Positions 1 through 9,380 of a stretch of 64,000 nt of DNA are shown one piece after another. The translations under genes were made by a program, and so were the position numbers. Source of the stretch: Papaver somniferum (Eukaryota > Streptophyta > Magnoliopsida > Ranunculales > Papaveraceae); the NCBI RefSeq assembly GCF_003573695.1, contig NC_039360.1:60792815-60856814 (forward strand), in the 5' to 3' direction. Position 1 is the stretch's first letter; each line of letters starts with the position of its first letter. The notes beneath the pieces were generated by a model. That model made no database searches and had not been told where the DNA came from. It saw nothing but the letters and a program-made list of their open reading frames with translations.

Positions 1-293
1 TTTTCAATATGCACGACTTGAAAGATACGTTAGGGAATGAAACAGTTCAAGTCAAATATCACTAACCTCAAGTGGAAGGATGATGTTGTTGTTGTAGATT
101 CTTACTTCTTCACTTCTTCAAGTCTTCGCAATACGTGTAATATCTCATATCCTAATACTTTCAAGCTAACCTATACGAAGTTGACTCTAGTACATAATCA
201 AGCGACTCTTAAATGAGTTTTGATTCACTAAAATATGAGAACCAAAATTGACATACCAACGCTTGGTGGGTTCAACCAAGCTATGCTCTAAAA
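1..293 (-). mobile_element. Partial LTR of a Copia-type retrotransposon (5' part, minus orientation)
   Basis: Read on the minus strand, this stretch starts at 293 with TTTTAGAGCATAGCTTGG and continues with sequence clearly related to the first ~290 bases of the solo LTR at 60097. Both contain the same words around 'caccaagcgttggta' and the same CGAAGTTGA... and CACTTGAGGTTAGTGATA stretches. The canonical TGTTAGAGC start is mutated at its second base. The window edge cuts the LTR. The sequence to its right carries a polypurine tract, which makes this the 3' LTR of a minus-oriented element. Assignment to Copia rests on the typical tract-plus-TGTTAGAGC junction, not on a coding region. Confidence 0.75.
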
Positions 294-706
294 ATCTCCC
301 CCTTTGTCAATTTTAGTAGCAAAACTCTTGCAATCACATGTATAAACAAATTACAAGAATTCATTAAACATGCGCTTGATTCCCAAATTCAACAACACAA
401 TAACATGCATTCATTCAATCCTTAAATGTCGATGTTGAAATTATAATAGCAAAGCTAATACTCCCCCTAAAGGTGAGATAGGTAGATTGCATCAATCCGC
501 AGGTATTTGTTATACCAATCAATATGATATGTTACTCCCCCTTAGTCTATGCTTTCACTCTTTCGTTAGATAAACAATTAAGCACAATTGTTCCTTTCCT
601 TAGTGATACCAATCAATATAAAATCAATACCAGTATCACTTTTTTACTCCATATATTTCTCCCCCTTTTGTCACAAAATGACAAAGAAACGAAAAAAAAG
701 GACAAC
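294..706 (-). mobile_element. 3' internal end of the Copia-type element with repeated polypurine tracts
   Basis: Non-coding internal sequence immediately upstream (minus sense) of the partial LTR. The LTR-proximal polypurine tract is AAAGGGGGAGATTT (minus, about 294-307). Three more tracts of the same GGGGGAG type occur near 461-471, 534-545 and 659-670. Short open frames here have no recognisable similarity and I do not call them genes. The Tat-lineage element is inserted at 707, so the rest of the Copia internal region is not seen in this window. Confidence 0.6.
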
Positions 707-1589
707 TGTGGATGGGGAAAAACGATTTGTTGGTTTTTACGGAATTGAATATCGACCGTGTGGAGACTCCTTGAACCGAGCGAAATGTTGAACCTCACAC
801 AGATGTACTTCAAGAAGGGAGTGCTTTAAGTTCGAGAGATCAATCTGTAAGACCCCGGCCTAAACCAAGAACAATGGTCATTCCAGAGTCAATTCGGTCA
901 CAAGAGAGGATGGGTTGATCTGTAGGAGGGAAGCTGAAAAATGCGTGAGATCAATGGTGATCTGAGATTGTAGGTGTGTTGTGAATTCAGCGTGAAAATG
1001 CTCTGAATGATTGAATTTTTCTCAATTGAGAGTAATTTATGTGAGTTCGTGTAGACGACAGATTGTCTGTGTGAACTTTGATGAGAAATTGCTCGTTTTG
1101 GCGAAATGTTGTTCGAATGTTCGAAAACTGTTGTTCTTTCAATCAGGATCCAGAGACATTTTATAATGCCGGAGTTGAAAACACCATGATCCCATGAAGT
1201 GTGACAGTTTTTGGAATCAGAGAATGGGAAATAGGGAAATCGTGTTAAAACCAATTACTCATCGTGCGGAGACTTGGTTAACTTTCCACCCACTACTTTG
1301 CTGATTCTTCCAACTGATTGCACGACTTGCTCATATTCTCATCGTGGGTGAACACACGTGTCGTAGACCGCCAGACCAAAACCCTATTTAATATCCCCCC
1401 ATGTGACACGATTGAAATCTCGTGATTGTGGAATCAGTTGCTGACTTTATGGGACGATGATTCCATGTAGCGCTGAGTCGAACATGATTAGAAAATGTTC
1501 TGAAACTCATGAGTTTAACGTGTCTGCTGGGACAAGGTATCATTATAACCTAAGACGAGCAAAACTGTGTTGCTAGATTTTTGAATATT

Positions 1590-1720
1590 GATAGTTGAAC
1601 CAATATTCTTTGATTTGAGCAAATATTGCTAGACTGAGCGAATATTGCTAATTGAGTAAATATTGCCGGTTCGAGCGAATATTGCTAGTTCGAGCAAATA
1701 TTGCTAGTTTGAACTAATAT
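1590..1720. repeat. Short tandem repeat, about 20-bp units, inside the LTR
   Basis: Six to seven imperfect units of the form 'gagcaaatattgctagtt' follow one another. The homologous array in the right LTR lies at about 13945-14078. The two arrays differ by scattered substitutions, so the array pre-dates insertion. Confidence 0.85.
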
Positions 1721-2469
1721 TGTTCTTTTGATGAATTGTTGGTAGCTGAACCAAATAAAATATTAATTTAAGTTACTGACTGCTGAGTCGAGCAAAATAA
1801 ATATGAATGTTATTCATGGAATCAACATAAAATTATCAGAGTGTTCGAATCTGCTCAGAATCACGTTTCTGCAAAGCTCTGGATTCAAAACCCTAATTTT
1901 ACCGAGATAATGATTTATTGCAAATCACATGAAACCGGCTACATTGGATGACGGGTTCACCATATAATTCCTAGATGCTCGAATGAGCAAAAACACCAAA
2001 GTCTCTTGAGGACCAGTTGGTGAAAGAATGATTAAATGCTGGTTCAATCATTTACTGAAATAATGCTCGTGTGAGCGACAAATCATAAAACTTGTTTTAT
2101 GAAAAATATGAGGGACCGGCCAAGAGGTCATGAGACCGTCTCATAATGGCCGTGAGACCAGTAGATGGTCGTTTGAGCGAACTTCCTATTTTTTGGAAAG
2201 AGTTCGAACCTAATATGAGTAGCTGAGCAAATTAGGTTAAAATCATTAAAGCATGCGGGACCAGCTGTTTGCAAGCCTCAGGGTCGCCCTTTGTCGGTCA
2301 AGGGGATGTTCCCGTGTCACCATGATGTCCGTGTTTCAGTCCTGAGAATTTTGATACTTTCTGATGCACGTTTGAGCAACATTTGGAGAAAATATGCAAA
2401 ATCCATGGTTTTGCTGAAACCGGCAAAAATACATGAGATGATGGAAATAATAAATAAACATGAAATTAC

Positions 2470-3720
2470 AAGGTGTGGAACCGGCCACGGCTAGGGCATG
2501 GCCAGCCGGCTGACACGCGGTCCCACATGCTTTCCCCAGTTTTATATGATTTCATGTATTTTTCTTTGATTTTAAGGGAAATTCCTTGAAACTGGAGAGT
2601 TTGGCGAAATTAGGGAACTTCCATGAGATGAGAAACATAAATTAAAATATAAAATAAGGAATGAGAGTGTGGGACCGGCAATGCCGTGGCATGGCCGGCC
2701 GGCCAATGGGCGCGGGTCCCAAGACACTCTTCCCAATTTTATGTAATTATGATGATTTTAGACAACTTTTCATAAAATCAAAGGGATTTGTTGAAAACCA
2801 AAATATTTTGTTGAAATCAGGGAGCTTTCATGAAATCAGGAAACCAAACACCAAATAATAATAAAATAGTGGGCGTGTGGGACCGGCTAGGGCATGGCCG
2901 GCCGGCTAGAGCCCGGTTCCACAAGTTTTCCTAATTTTTTAATATTTTCATGATTTTAGAGAAAATACATGAAACTATGTAATTTTAAGGAAAATTCATA
3001 AAATCAAGGAATTTTCATAATTTGAGAAAGAATAATAAAACAATGGGACGTGAGGTGTGGGATCGGCCAAGGCCAAGGCATGCGGCCGGCCGGCGGTCCC
3101 GCGACACCTTTCCCTAATTTTATTATTTTTGATAAAATCATATGATTTAGATAAATACATGAAATTAGGTAATTTTCATGATTTTAGGGAAAATTCATAA
3201 AATCAAGGAATTTCCATAATTTGAGAGAAATAATAAAATAATAGAGACGTGAGGTGTGAGGTGTGGGACCGGTCACGGCCAAGACATGGCCGGCTGGTGC
3301 TCGGTCCCGCGACACCTTTCTCTAATTTTATTATTTTTGATAAAATCATGTGATTCAGATAAAATACATGAAATTAGGTAATTTTCATGATTTTAGAGAA
3401 AATTCATAAAATCAAGGAATTTTCATAATTTGAGAGAAATAATAAATTATGGAGACGTGAGGTGTGGGACCGATCACGGTCAAGACATGGCCGGCTGGTG
3501 CTCGGTCCCGCGACACCTTTCTCTAATTTTATTATTTTTTGATAAAATCATGTGATTTAGATAATTTCTTTGAAATAAAGGAAATTTGCTCGAACGAGAG
3601 GATTTTCATGAGATCGTGAAAATAATAAAAATATGATAAAATATAAAATTGGGCGTGGGACTGGTCACGATATGACTGGCCGGCTGGTGAGCCTAGTCCT
3701 CTGGCGCTTTTGCTTAATAT
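2470..3720. repeat. Tandem array of seven ~180-205-bp GC/AT-alternating units in the LTR
   Basis: Units begin near 2473, 2668, 2873, 3052, 3258, 3461 and 3650. Each starts with a GC-rich block (GTGTGGGACCGGCC...GCATGGCCGGCCGG...) and continues with an AT-rich block containing words such as TTTTCATGATTTTAG and AAATTCATAAAATC. The third to sixth units are the most alike. The GC blocks hold GGCCGGCC-type palindromes. The array lies in the part of the LTR that the truncated right copy lacks. Confidence 0.9.
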
Positions 3721-4235
3721 TTTATTATTATTATTTTCCCTCCCTATTTTGTATAGGTTCCTCGTTCGTTCGTATTTTTTAAAATGCTGGTTTGTGCATT
3801 ATCTGCTAATTACACTTGCACCATTTTCTTCAGGGCTTATTCGATGCTCAGATGCCCGTTTCGTCGAATATTTATTACTAACCTGTGGAATTCTGCTAGG
3901 AAGAACCACAGATTGAAGTAACGAAATATAACGAGGAATCGTAGAATATTGCTGGATATTCAGGCGATTAATTGACGACTCGTAGAATATTGTTGGATAT
4001 TCAGACGATTTGAGATAATTAATTGCTGGCTCTACACTAGAAGGGCTTCCTGTCTAGGAGCATTAATTAGCTGCGGGTTGAGCAATATGAACTTGCTAGA
4101 GTGTCATATTCCTCTTGCATAGTCGTGGAAAACCTGGTTACATCCCGAAGACGTTGTCGCTCTATACTAGCAGACATGCTGTCTAGGAGCCGCCCAATAT
4201 TTCGATTCTATACAGTATGGGATGTGACGTGTCCT

Positions 4236-4545
4236 CAGCTGAGAGACTACACATCTTCATCTTCTCTGAGAGACTTTCTCCATCAGAGGTGGCATGAGCT
4301 TTTATTCATAGAGACATGAGTCTCGATACTCATCCGATTGCCGGATCTGGAGTAATTACTTAAATTGCTCAGTTTTCATAAGATATGCCGCGGTCTCAGC
4401 TGAGAGACTACACATCTACACGTACTCTGAGAGACAGCCTTCTCAGACAGAGATTTATGGCATGAGCTTTCACGCTTTAATGAGAGACATGAGCCTCAAC
4501 ACTCATCCGGTTGCCGAATATGGACTATAGTTTTACAATTCTACC
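4236..4545. repeat. Diverged tandem duplication, ~159-bp period, in the LTR
   Basis: Two copies start with CAGCTGAGAGACTACACATC at about 4237 and 4396. Each continues through CTCTGAGAGAC, a GGCATGAGCTTT block, an AGAGACATGAG block and an ACTCATCCGRTTGCCG block. A second, shorter echo (GCTCTAYACTAG...CTGTCTAGGAGC) sits at about 4029 and 4157. Confidence 0.85.
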
Positions 4546-4873
4546 CTTTGTCGAAAATCCACCATCTACATTAATTCCCCTGCTTAGTGAGGAACAATCA
4601 TGTTCCTCGGTAAGCATTGAATGGTGATTTTCCAGGTATAAATAAAAATAAGTAATTGAACTTGGTCATAAGATAAGATATTACCGGATTTCGACTGAAT
4701 GAGCAAACCATGGTTTGAGCGGAAACCTCTGTGGCATAATAGAGCGTCATCCAGTGAACATAAAACCGTGTAGAACCGCTGGTTCGATGGTGGGACCTTG
4801 GTTGGTTTAGGATTCACGGATCGGGCCCAAAAGGGAAATCCTTATGGAATTAGGTTTTGGAAATAAAATTAGG

Positions 4874-4880
4874 TATAAAA
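4874..4880 (+). promoter_or_regulatory. Plus-strand TATA box upstream of the antisense gene
   Basis: GGTATAAAAGGG fits a plant TATA box. It is followed by a pyrimidine-rich leader typical of plant transcription starts, and an ATG at 4959 in good context. If the LTR boundary at 4923 is right, the promoter lies within the first ~50 bases of the U3 of the 3' LTR and drives transcription into the element, antisense to pol. This is sequence-based inference; no expression evidence is available. Confidence 0.5.
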
Positions 4881-4923
4881 GGGATTAATTCTCTCTTTTT
4901 TTTTCCACGGCCGACCACCATCA

Positions 4924-4942
4924 TCTCTTCCTCCCTCTCCTC
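4924..4942 (-). other. Candidate polypurine tract of the Tat-lineage element
   Basis: On the minus strand this is an uninterrupted purine run (GAGGAGAGGGAGGAAGAGA) directly followed by TG. This is the arrangement that primes plus-strand DNA synthesis upstream of a 3' LTR. The alternative is that it is simply the CT-rich leader of the plus-strand gene. Both could be true at once. Confidence 0.5.
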
Positions 4943-4958
4943 ACGTCCAGCAGAGAAC

Positions 4959-6459
4959 ATGAGGTTTCGCCGGCGCACCACCAGCCGCCGAACGGAGCTA
5001 GCACCGTCCGCCCAACTTCCGGCCGGCGCCGACCAGGTACGCGGCGTTTTTTTTTTTTTTTGCTGATTTCATGAGTTTTTCATGTTTTTATCATGTTGAA
5101 ATTCTATACATGTGTATAAATTAGCGTGAGTTTTGTAGGAAAACCCTTGTTTTATCAAACGTATGTTCGTTCGATCGTTAGTTTTGAAAACTAAATAAAA
5201 CCCTGATTTATGAGGGATTTTTTTATATGTGGACTTAGGTCCAGTGATAAAACTTAGTGTATGAGCTTTCATGTGAACCAAGATTTTACCTTAATAGATG
5301 TGAGCTTTCACAAAACCGAAATAAACCCGTTTTTAGAAGACGATGCTTATTCGAGGAAAATATGTATATACTTTTATGTATGTGAACTTATGTCCAGTGA
5401 TAAAACTTTATTTATGAGATTTCATGAGAGAGTATTTTATCACAATAGGTGTGAGCTTTCACAAAACTAGCATAAACCTTTGTTTTTAATAAAACGCTAA
5501 TACGAAGGAAAATAGATTATATATATATATATATATATATATGTAGCCGTGACATATTTTATGTGAAACATGATGACATATTTTATTCACATGGATTTTT
5601 TCTTATTAGATAAATTCTGAAAATTTATATGAACAAATTGCATTAATTGTTGCTTTGTAAAATCAAGACGTGGGTTTTCAGTAACCTTCAAACTAGACAA
5701 TTTATTTACGATGAAATAGTGTCTTGTTGTAAATTTCATGAGGTCAGTTGTGTGAACGTTCATATTATGAAAATTATGTCTATGATTTTATGAGAAAATC
5801 ATTTTCCATGAACTAATGAAGTGTTGTTCGTTATTGCAGGTTTCAAGGAACGAATTGATTTCGTGTGTTAACTCTTGTATTGCAACCACTATTGTTAGTG
5901 AAATTGAAAGAGGTAAGATTCAAGAATTACCATTTTGTGGATGAATTTATTTGCATGTCGATAACTCCATGCTCCTGACAAAGATCCCAAAGCTCCCATA
6001 GCTAAGCCGAGAGCCAAGGTAATTCGCGATGAGGGAACAAAGCCCAGCGTACCCTCGAATGAGCGGAGAGTTACTTTCGCCGAACTCATGAAAATAAAAT
6101 CCGAAGACGATGAGAAAAATGCTCGTCGGCGCACAAAGGATCGAATCCGGCGCAAAATACAGAAAGTTAAGGAAAAACGCCAATTCTTGGACGGGGTACC
6201 CTCTGATTCTGATGTTGATGCTACTGAAGAAGAAACCGCCTGGGGTTTGCCTGATCAGTGTGCCAAAGAGTTCGAAAGTCCCATGAACATTGCAGCTGAA
6301 GCGGAAGAAGATTCAGATGATGATTTTCATGCTCATCCAGACGTCACCAATAGTCATGACAGTGATTCCGAAGAAGAGGATTCTGAGAAGGATAGTGATG
6401 AAAACTCTGAGAAAGACAGTGATGACGAATCTGATAACTCAGATGGATCTGACGAGTAG
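4959..6459 (+). CDS. Antisense spliced gene A inside the Tat element: basic/acidic protein, ~208 aa
   Basis: I read three exons: 4959-5036 (donor CAG|GTACGC), 5840-5912 (acceptor TTATTGCAG, donor GAG|GTAAGA) and 5984-6459 (weak acceptor GACAAAG). Phases join without a stop to about 208 residues. The start MRFRRRTTSRRTELAP is arginine-rich. A second basic stretch (about residues 90-120, RRRTKDRIRRKIQKVKEK) could be a nuclear-localisation signal. The last ~60 residues are an Asp/Ser/Glu tract with repeated SEKDSDE words. I recognise no enzymatic domain. The gene runs opposite to pol, between integrase and the LTR, where extra open reading frames are known in Tat-lineage elements, some of them antisense. 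Exon 3 is clear and open. Exons 1-2 are inferred from splice signals and frame. It could encode a nucleic-acid- or histone-binding protein, but that is speculation from composition. Confidence 0.55.
5037..5839 (+). other. Putative intron 1 of antisense gene A, with internal repeat and AT microsatellite
   Basis: The region lacks open frames of note. It contains a ~165-bp diverged duplication (5225-5500) whose copies share GTCCAGTGATAAAACTT, ATGAGNTTTCATG and TGTGAGCTTTCACAAAAC, and an (AT)n microsatellite at about 5518-5541. Confidence 0.5.
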
Positions 6460-6965
6460 ATTTACTTTCGATCTCTTTTTTTATTTTTTAGTATTTGAAT
6501 ACTCTCATTCTTCGTAGTAGATGTCTTCATTCCAACAACTTTATTGAAGTATTTAGGTATTCCTTTTGAACGAGAGATTTTATTAATGCAAGTTCTTCTT
6601 GATTGAATTAAGCAAACCGAGCCACTCTTCATGCCGAACTCATTGTAATCTCCCTTAAACTTTATGGTTCTTCATCTTATGAAAATATCCAAACATAAGC
6701 TGTATAGTACATGGGGTCGTGTGACTTGCCGATCACAATTAACCTTGGTCAGTCCCTAGTTCACTATTTTACTTCCGCATATCCAGTTTGACCTTGTTCA
6801 AGACTTAGGGTTTCAGTAAAACTCGTAACTGAATTGGAGATAAGTGCCTGATGTATCTTGTATATATATTTGTAGATATAGGGTTTATCACTTGCACCAA
6901 TATTTACTCCATTCCTAAGTTAGTTTCATCACAAAAGAAATTTCGATCATCATACCTCTCATATC
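6460..6965. other. Non-coding stretch between antisense genes A and B
   Basis: AT-rich sequence with no recognisable domain. It may hold the 3' end of gene A and the leader of gene B. A TATATATTTG run at about 6861-6870 lies ~100 bases upstream of the gene B start and is the only promoter-like word I see. Confidence 0.4.
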
Positions 6966-7953
6966 ATGTCTGTTGATAATACTTCTTCTCAAAACGGACT
7001 TCGGTCGAAACATGGAGTAGAAGCGCCCATCTTGGTAAGTTGCACATCTTTTCCATCTCGTTCAGTTGAGGTTAATGATCGTAGAAGATGATTTGTTGCA
7101 GGATGACCAGAAGAATCTTTCTTCTCACAATTCAAGGCCCAAGCGGACTGCTAGAACTCCTGCCCGGTATAGGTCGGCTCCTGCTGAGACTGGATCATCT
7201 GTAAGCAATCTTATAATCCTTGAAATTTTACCATGTCTAATTCAGGCGAAATTAAACACTTCTCGTTCATCACAGGAGGATGTTCGTGTCGTTGTTGATG
7301 CTAGAAGGAGAAGCAGTGGAAAGTCCATGACTGTGGTCGAGGTTGAAGACAGTGGCAATCGAGCATGTGAAGATTCTGTAGAATCTGTGGAAACAGAAGA
7401 AAGTGTTCACGCCTGTGAATACCCGACAACTGGACTTTCGTTCGAAGCTCCATTGGTTAACACTTTCCCAGACAATGAGATGGTTGGTGGATTTGTCATT
7501 CCCAAGTGACATGCACCTCTGTATACCAGGATCTGGAAAAAGTATGGGCATATTGCTACTACGGAAGTATGGAAAGGTTTTCTACCTACTCTCTTGACTA
7601 CAGTTGCAGGGCTGCTACCGATCATTGAAGAAATGAACCAAATGCACATGCGAGACGTCAAGAATCAGGAACTGCATAAGTGGGATGAGATTATTTCCAA
7701 TTGTGAGATATTGTGATTCAACGTGAGCTGGTTTCGTCGTCGTCTTGAGATAATTAAGATCCATAAGGCGGCGGAAGCTGCTGATGCGATTTCCATGGCC
7801 ACTGCTTTACTGGAGGAGGAAAAGATACTGGCTTTGGATTCAGTGAGGGTTGAGAAGGCGGTTGAGGATTTGAAGGCAAAGACTAGGATCTTCCAGAAGA
7901 AACTCGACAGGGTTTCCTATAGGGATTATCCATTGCTGGATGGTTTGTTCTGA
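6966..7953 (+). pseudogene. Antisense spliced gene B inside the Tat element, with two in-frame stops
   Basis: Exons read as 6966-7034 (ATG start; donor TTG|GTAAGT), 7102-7200 (acceptor TTGTTGCAG, donor TCT|GTAAGC) and 7276-7953 (acceptor CATCACAG). All junctions are phase 0 and together give 281 codons plus stop. TGA codons at 7507-7509 and 7714-7716 interrupt exon 3, yet the same frame carries recognisable protein on both sides. The N-terminal half is serine/arginine-rich and disordered (RPKRTARTPARYR). The C-terminal ~150 residues (LYTRIWKKYGHIATTEV..., FNVSWFRRRLEIIK..., then a heptad-like helical tail) resemble, from memory, the helical domain found in plant PEARLI4/DUF724-type proteins. 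Plant retroelement antisense ORFs are known in Tat relatives. I infer a once-functional accessory gene, now broken. Confidence 0.6.
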
Positions 7954-8253
7954 GTGAATATTCAGGAGAGTTGTAATGCTGGTTTCTGACAAGGTAGAAT
8001 AATCTGATAGTATGAGGAGTTTTTGTTCAATTGATGAATATTTGATGAACGAATGAGCATCTTGCATGCTCTTTGAAGGAAATAAATTACATTTGAGATG
8101 TATTTTGAATAAAGGTTAATTATCTGCTGTTGATCAAGCGTAATAGGCTTTGAGACATTTGTCGTTGATAATATTTCCTTCCTTTCCTCCATTGAGTGCT
8201 AAAATTTTGTAGTATCCACTAGACACCTCTTTGATGACAACATACGGCCCTTC
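7954..8253. other. Spacer between antisense gene B and integrase 3' end
   Basis: AT-rich with no coding signal on either strand. The transcripts from the two strands would converge here, so it could hold both 3' ends. Confidence 0.35.
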
Positions 8254-9250
8254 TCATTTGGGAGCAGACATGTCTTGTTGAATGTGCTTTGCTGTCTTTA
8301 ATACCAAATCTCCTACTTGAAAAGTTCGGGGTTTTACCATTTTGTTGTAAGCCCTGGATACCCTATGTTTATAAGTCTCCACGTACTTTTCTACTTTAGC
8401 TCTCCTTGATTCAAGCATGTCTAGTTCAGCAACTCTTGACTTGGACACTTCAGCTTCATCCCATTGTATTCCGCTAGCCGCTGCAATCCTTGCTGAAGGA
8501 ATTTTTATCTCGGCTGGGAGTATAGCATCATCCCCATAGACGAGCGAATACGGTGACGTCCCAATTGAGCTCCTTGGTGCAGTTCTATAAGCCCACAAAG
8601 CCATGGGAAGTTACTCATTCCACGATCGTGGATTGTCATGAATTGTTCGACTGATAATCCGAATCAAAGTTTTGTTGGTACTCTCCGCTTGGCCGTTTCC
8701 TTGGGGGTAGTATGGTGTGGAGAAGATTTGTTTAATCCCGTACTCCTAGAGTAATTTCTCGACATCTTGATTGGCGAAAGGAGTCCCATTATCCATGATG
8801 ATATGTTTAGGGACGCCGAATCTACATATAATATGCTCCTTGATGAAGGCTGCAATAGTTACCCCTATGGTACCTCTAAGCGGGATTGCTTCGACCCACT
8901 TAGTGAAATACTCAGTAGCTGTAATGATGTATTCATGCTGCTTTGAGGATGCTGGATTGATCTTCCCGATGATATCAAGTCCCCATTTATAGAAAGGCCA
9001 TGGACTATTCACAGAATGTAATGGAAGACAAGGAGTATGAATGAGATTACCGTGAATCTGGCATTTATGGCACTTCTGAACGTATGCGGCTGCATCATCT
9101 TCCATAGTCGGCCAGTAGTATTTCTCGTGGATTTGGAGAAACAACTTTTTTCCCCTGATGTTCTCCTTCATGAGTTTCTTTCAGGACTGTCAGGATTTCA
9201 TCTTCGGCTAGGCATCTCAACAAGTCTCCTCCAAAGCTTTTGCGGTATAA
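8254..9250 (-). pseudogene. Integrase of the Tat element (second zinc module, catalytic core, C-terminal region)
   Basis: In minus order: a zinc module with THEGEHQG and KCHKCQIHG (H-H-C-C all present), HEKYYWPTMEDD, the catalytic core with WGLDIIGKI (first Asp), FGVPKHIIMDNGTPF (second Asp) and GQAESTNK (Glu), then MALWAYRTAPRSSIGTSPY and a C-terminal part ending in a QVGDLVLK motif near 8280. The D-D-E triad is therefore still visible. The frame is broken near 9175 and 9215, and stop codons fall at about 8746 (before EYG) and 8605 (before LPMALW). The element's integrase inserts the DNA copy into the chromosome. This copy is dead. Confidence 0.9.
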
Positions 9251-9380
9251 GATTCCGTCAAAAAAACAAATCTCTTAGCTCTCTGTATGAGTTTGATTGC
9301 ATCTTTCTTTTCTGGTGGCGATTTGTTGTCTCGAAGATATTCGATGTAAGGCTGCCTCCAGTCCGCGGTGTGAAGGAGTG

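Larger units (their letters stand above)
707..4923 (-). repeat. Left (3') LTR of the Tat-lineage element, about 4.2 kb
   Basis: The first ~1,346 bases are duplicated at 13055-14402, which proves the terminal repeat. Beyond 2053 there is no second copy to compare, because the right LTR is truncated. I place the inner boundary at 4923 because, on the minus strand, a purine run GAGGAGAGGGAGGAAGAGA (4924-4942) is followed directly by TGATGGTGG, giving a TG...CA repeat of 4,217 bp. LTRs of 4-5 kb are known in the Tat/Ogre group. The boundary is inference; the duplicated part is seen directly. A minus-strand TATA-like TATAAAA lies at 1159-1165 and its twin at 13508-13514. If that is the real promoter, the U3 region would be very long. 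Confidence 0.65.

Noticed and set aside
898..1254. 118-codon minus frame inside the left LTR
   Set aside because: The homologous right LTR has indels and substitutions that disrupt it, and LTR sequence explains it.
2470..3720. LTR minisatellite considered as a CRISPR array or centromeric satellite
   Set aside because: Units are ~200 bp with no spacer structure, lie within a defined LTR, and number only seven.
5518..5541. AT microsatellite considered as an origin or regulatory site
   Set aside because: Simple dinucleotide slippage in an intron; nothing else supports a function.
5895..6183. Two minus-strand frames opposite antisense gene A exon 3
   Set aside because: They are shadows of the plus frame; no motif or similarity.
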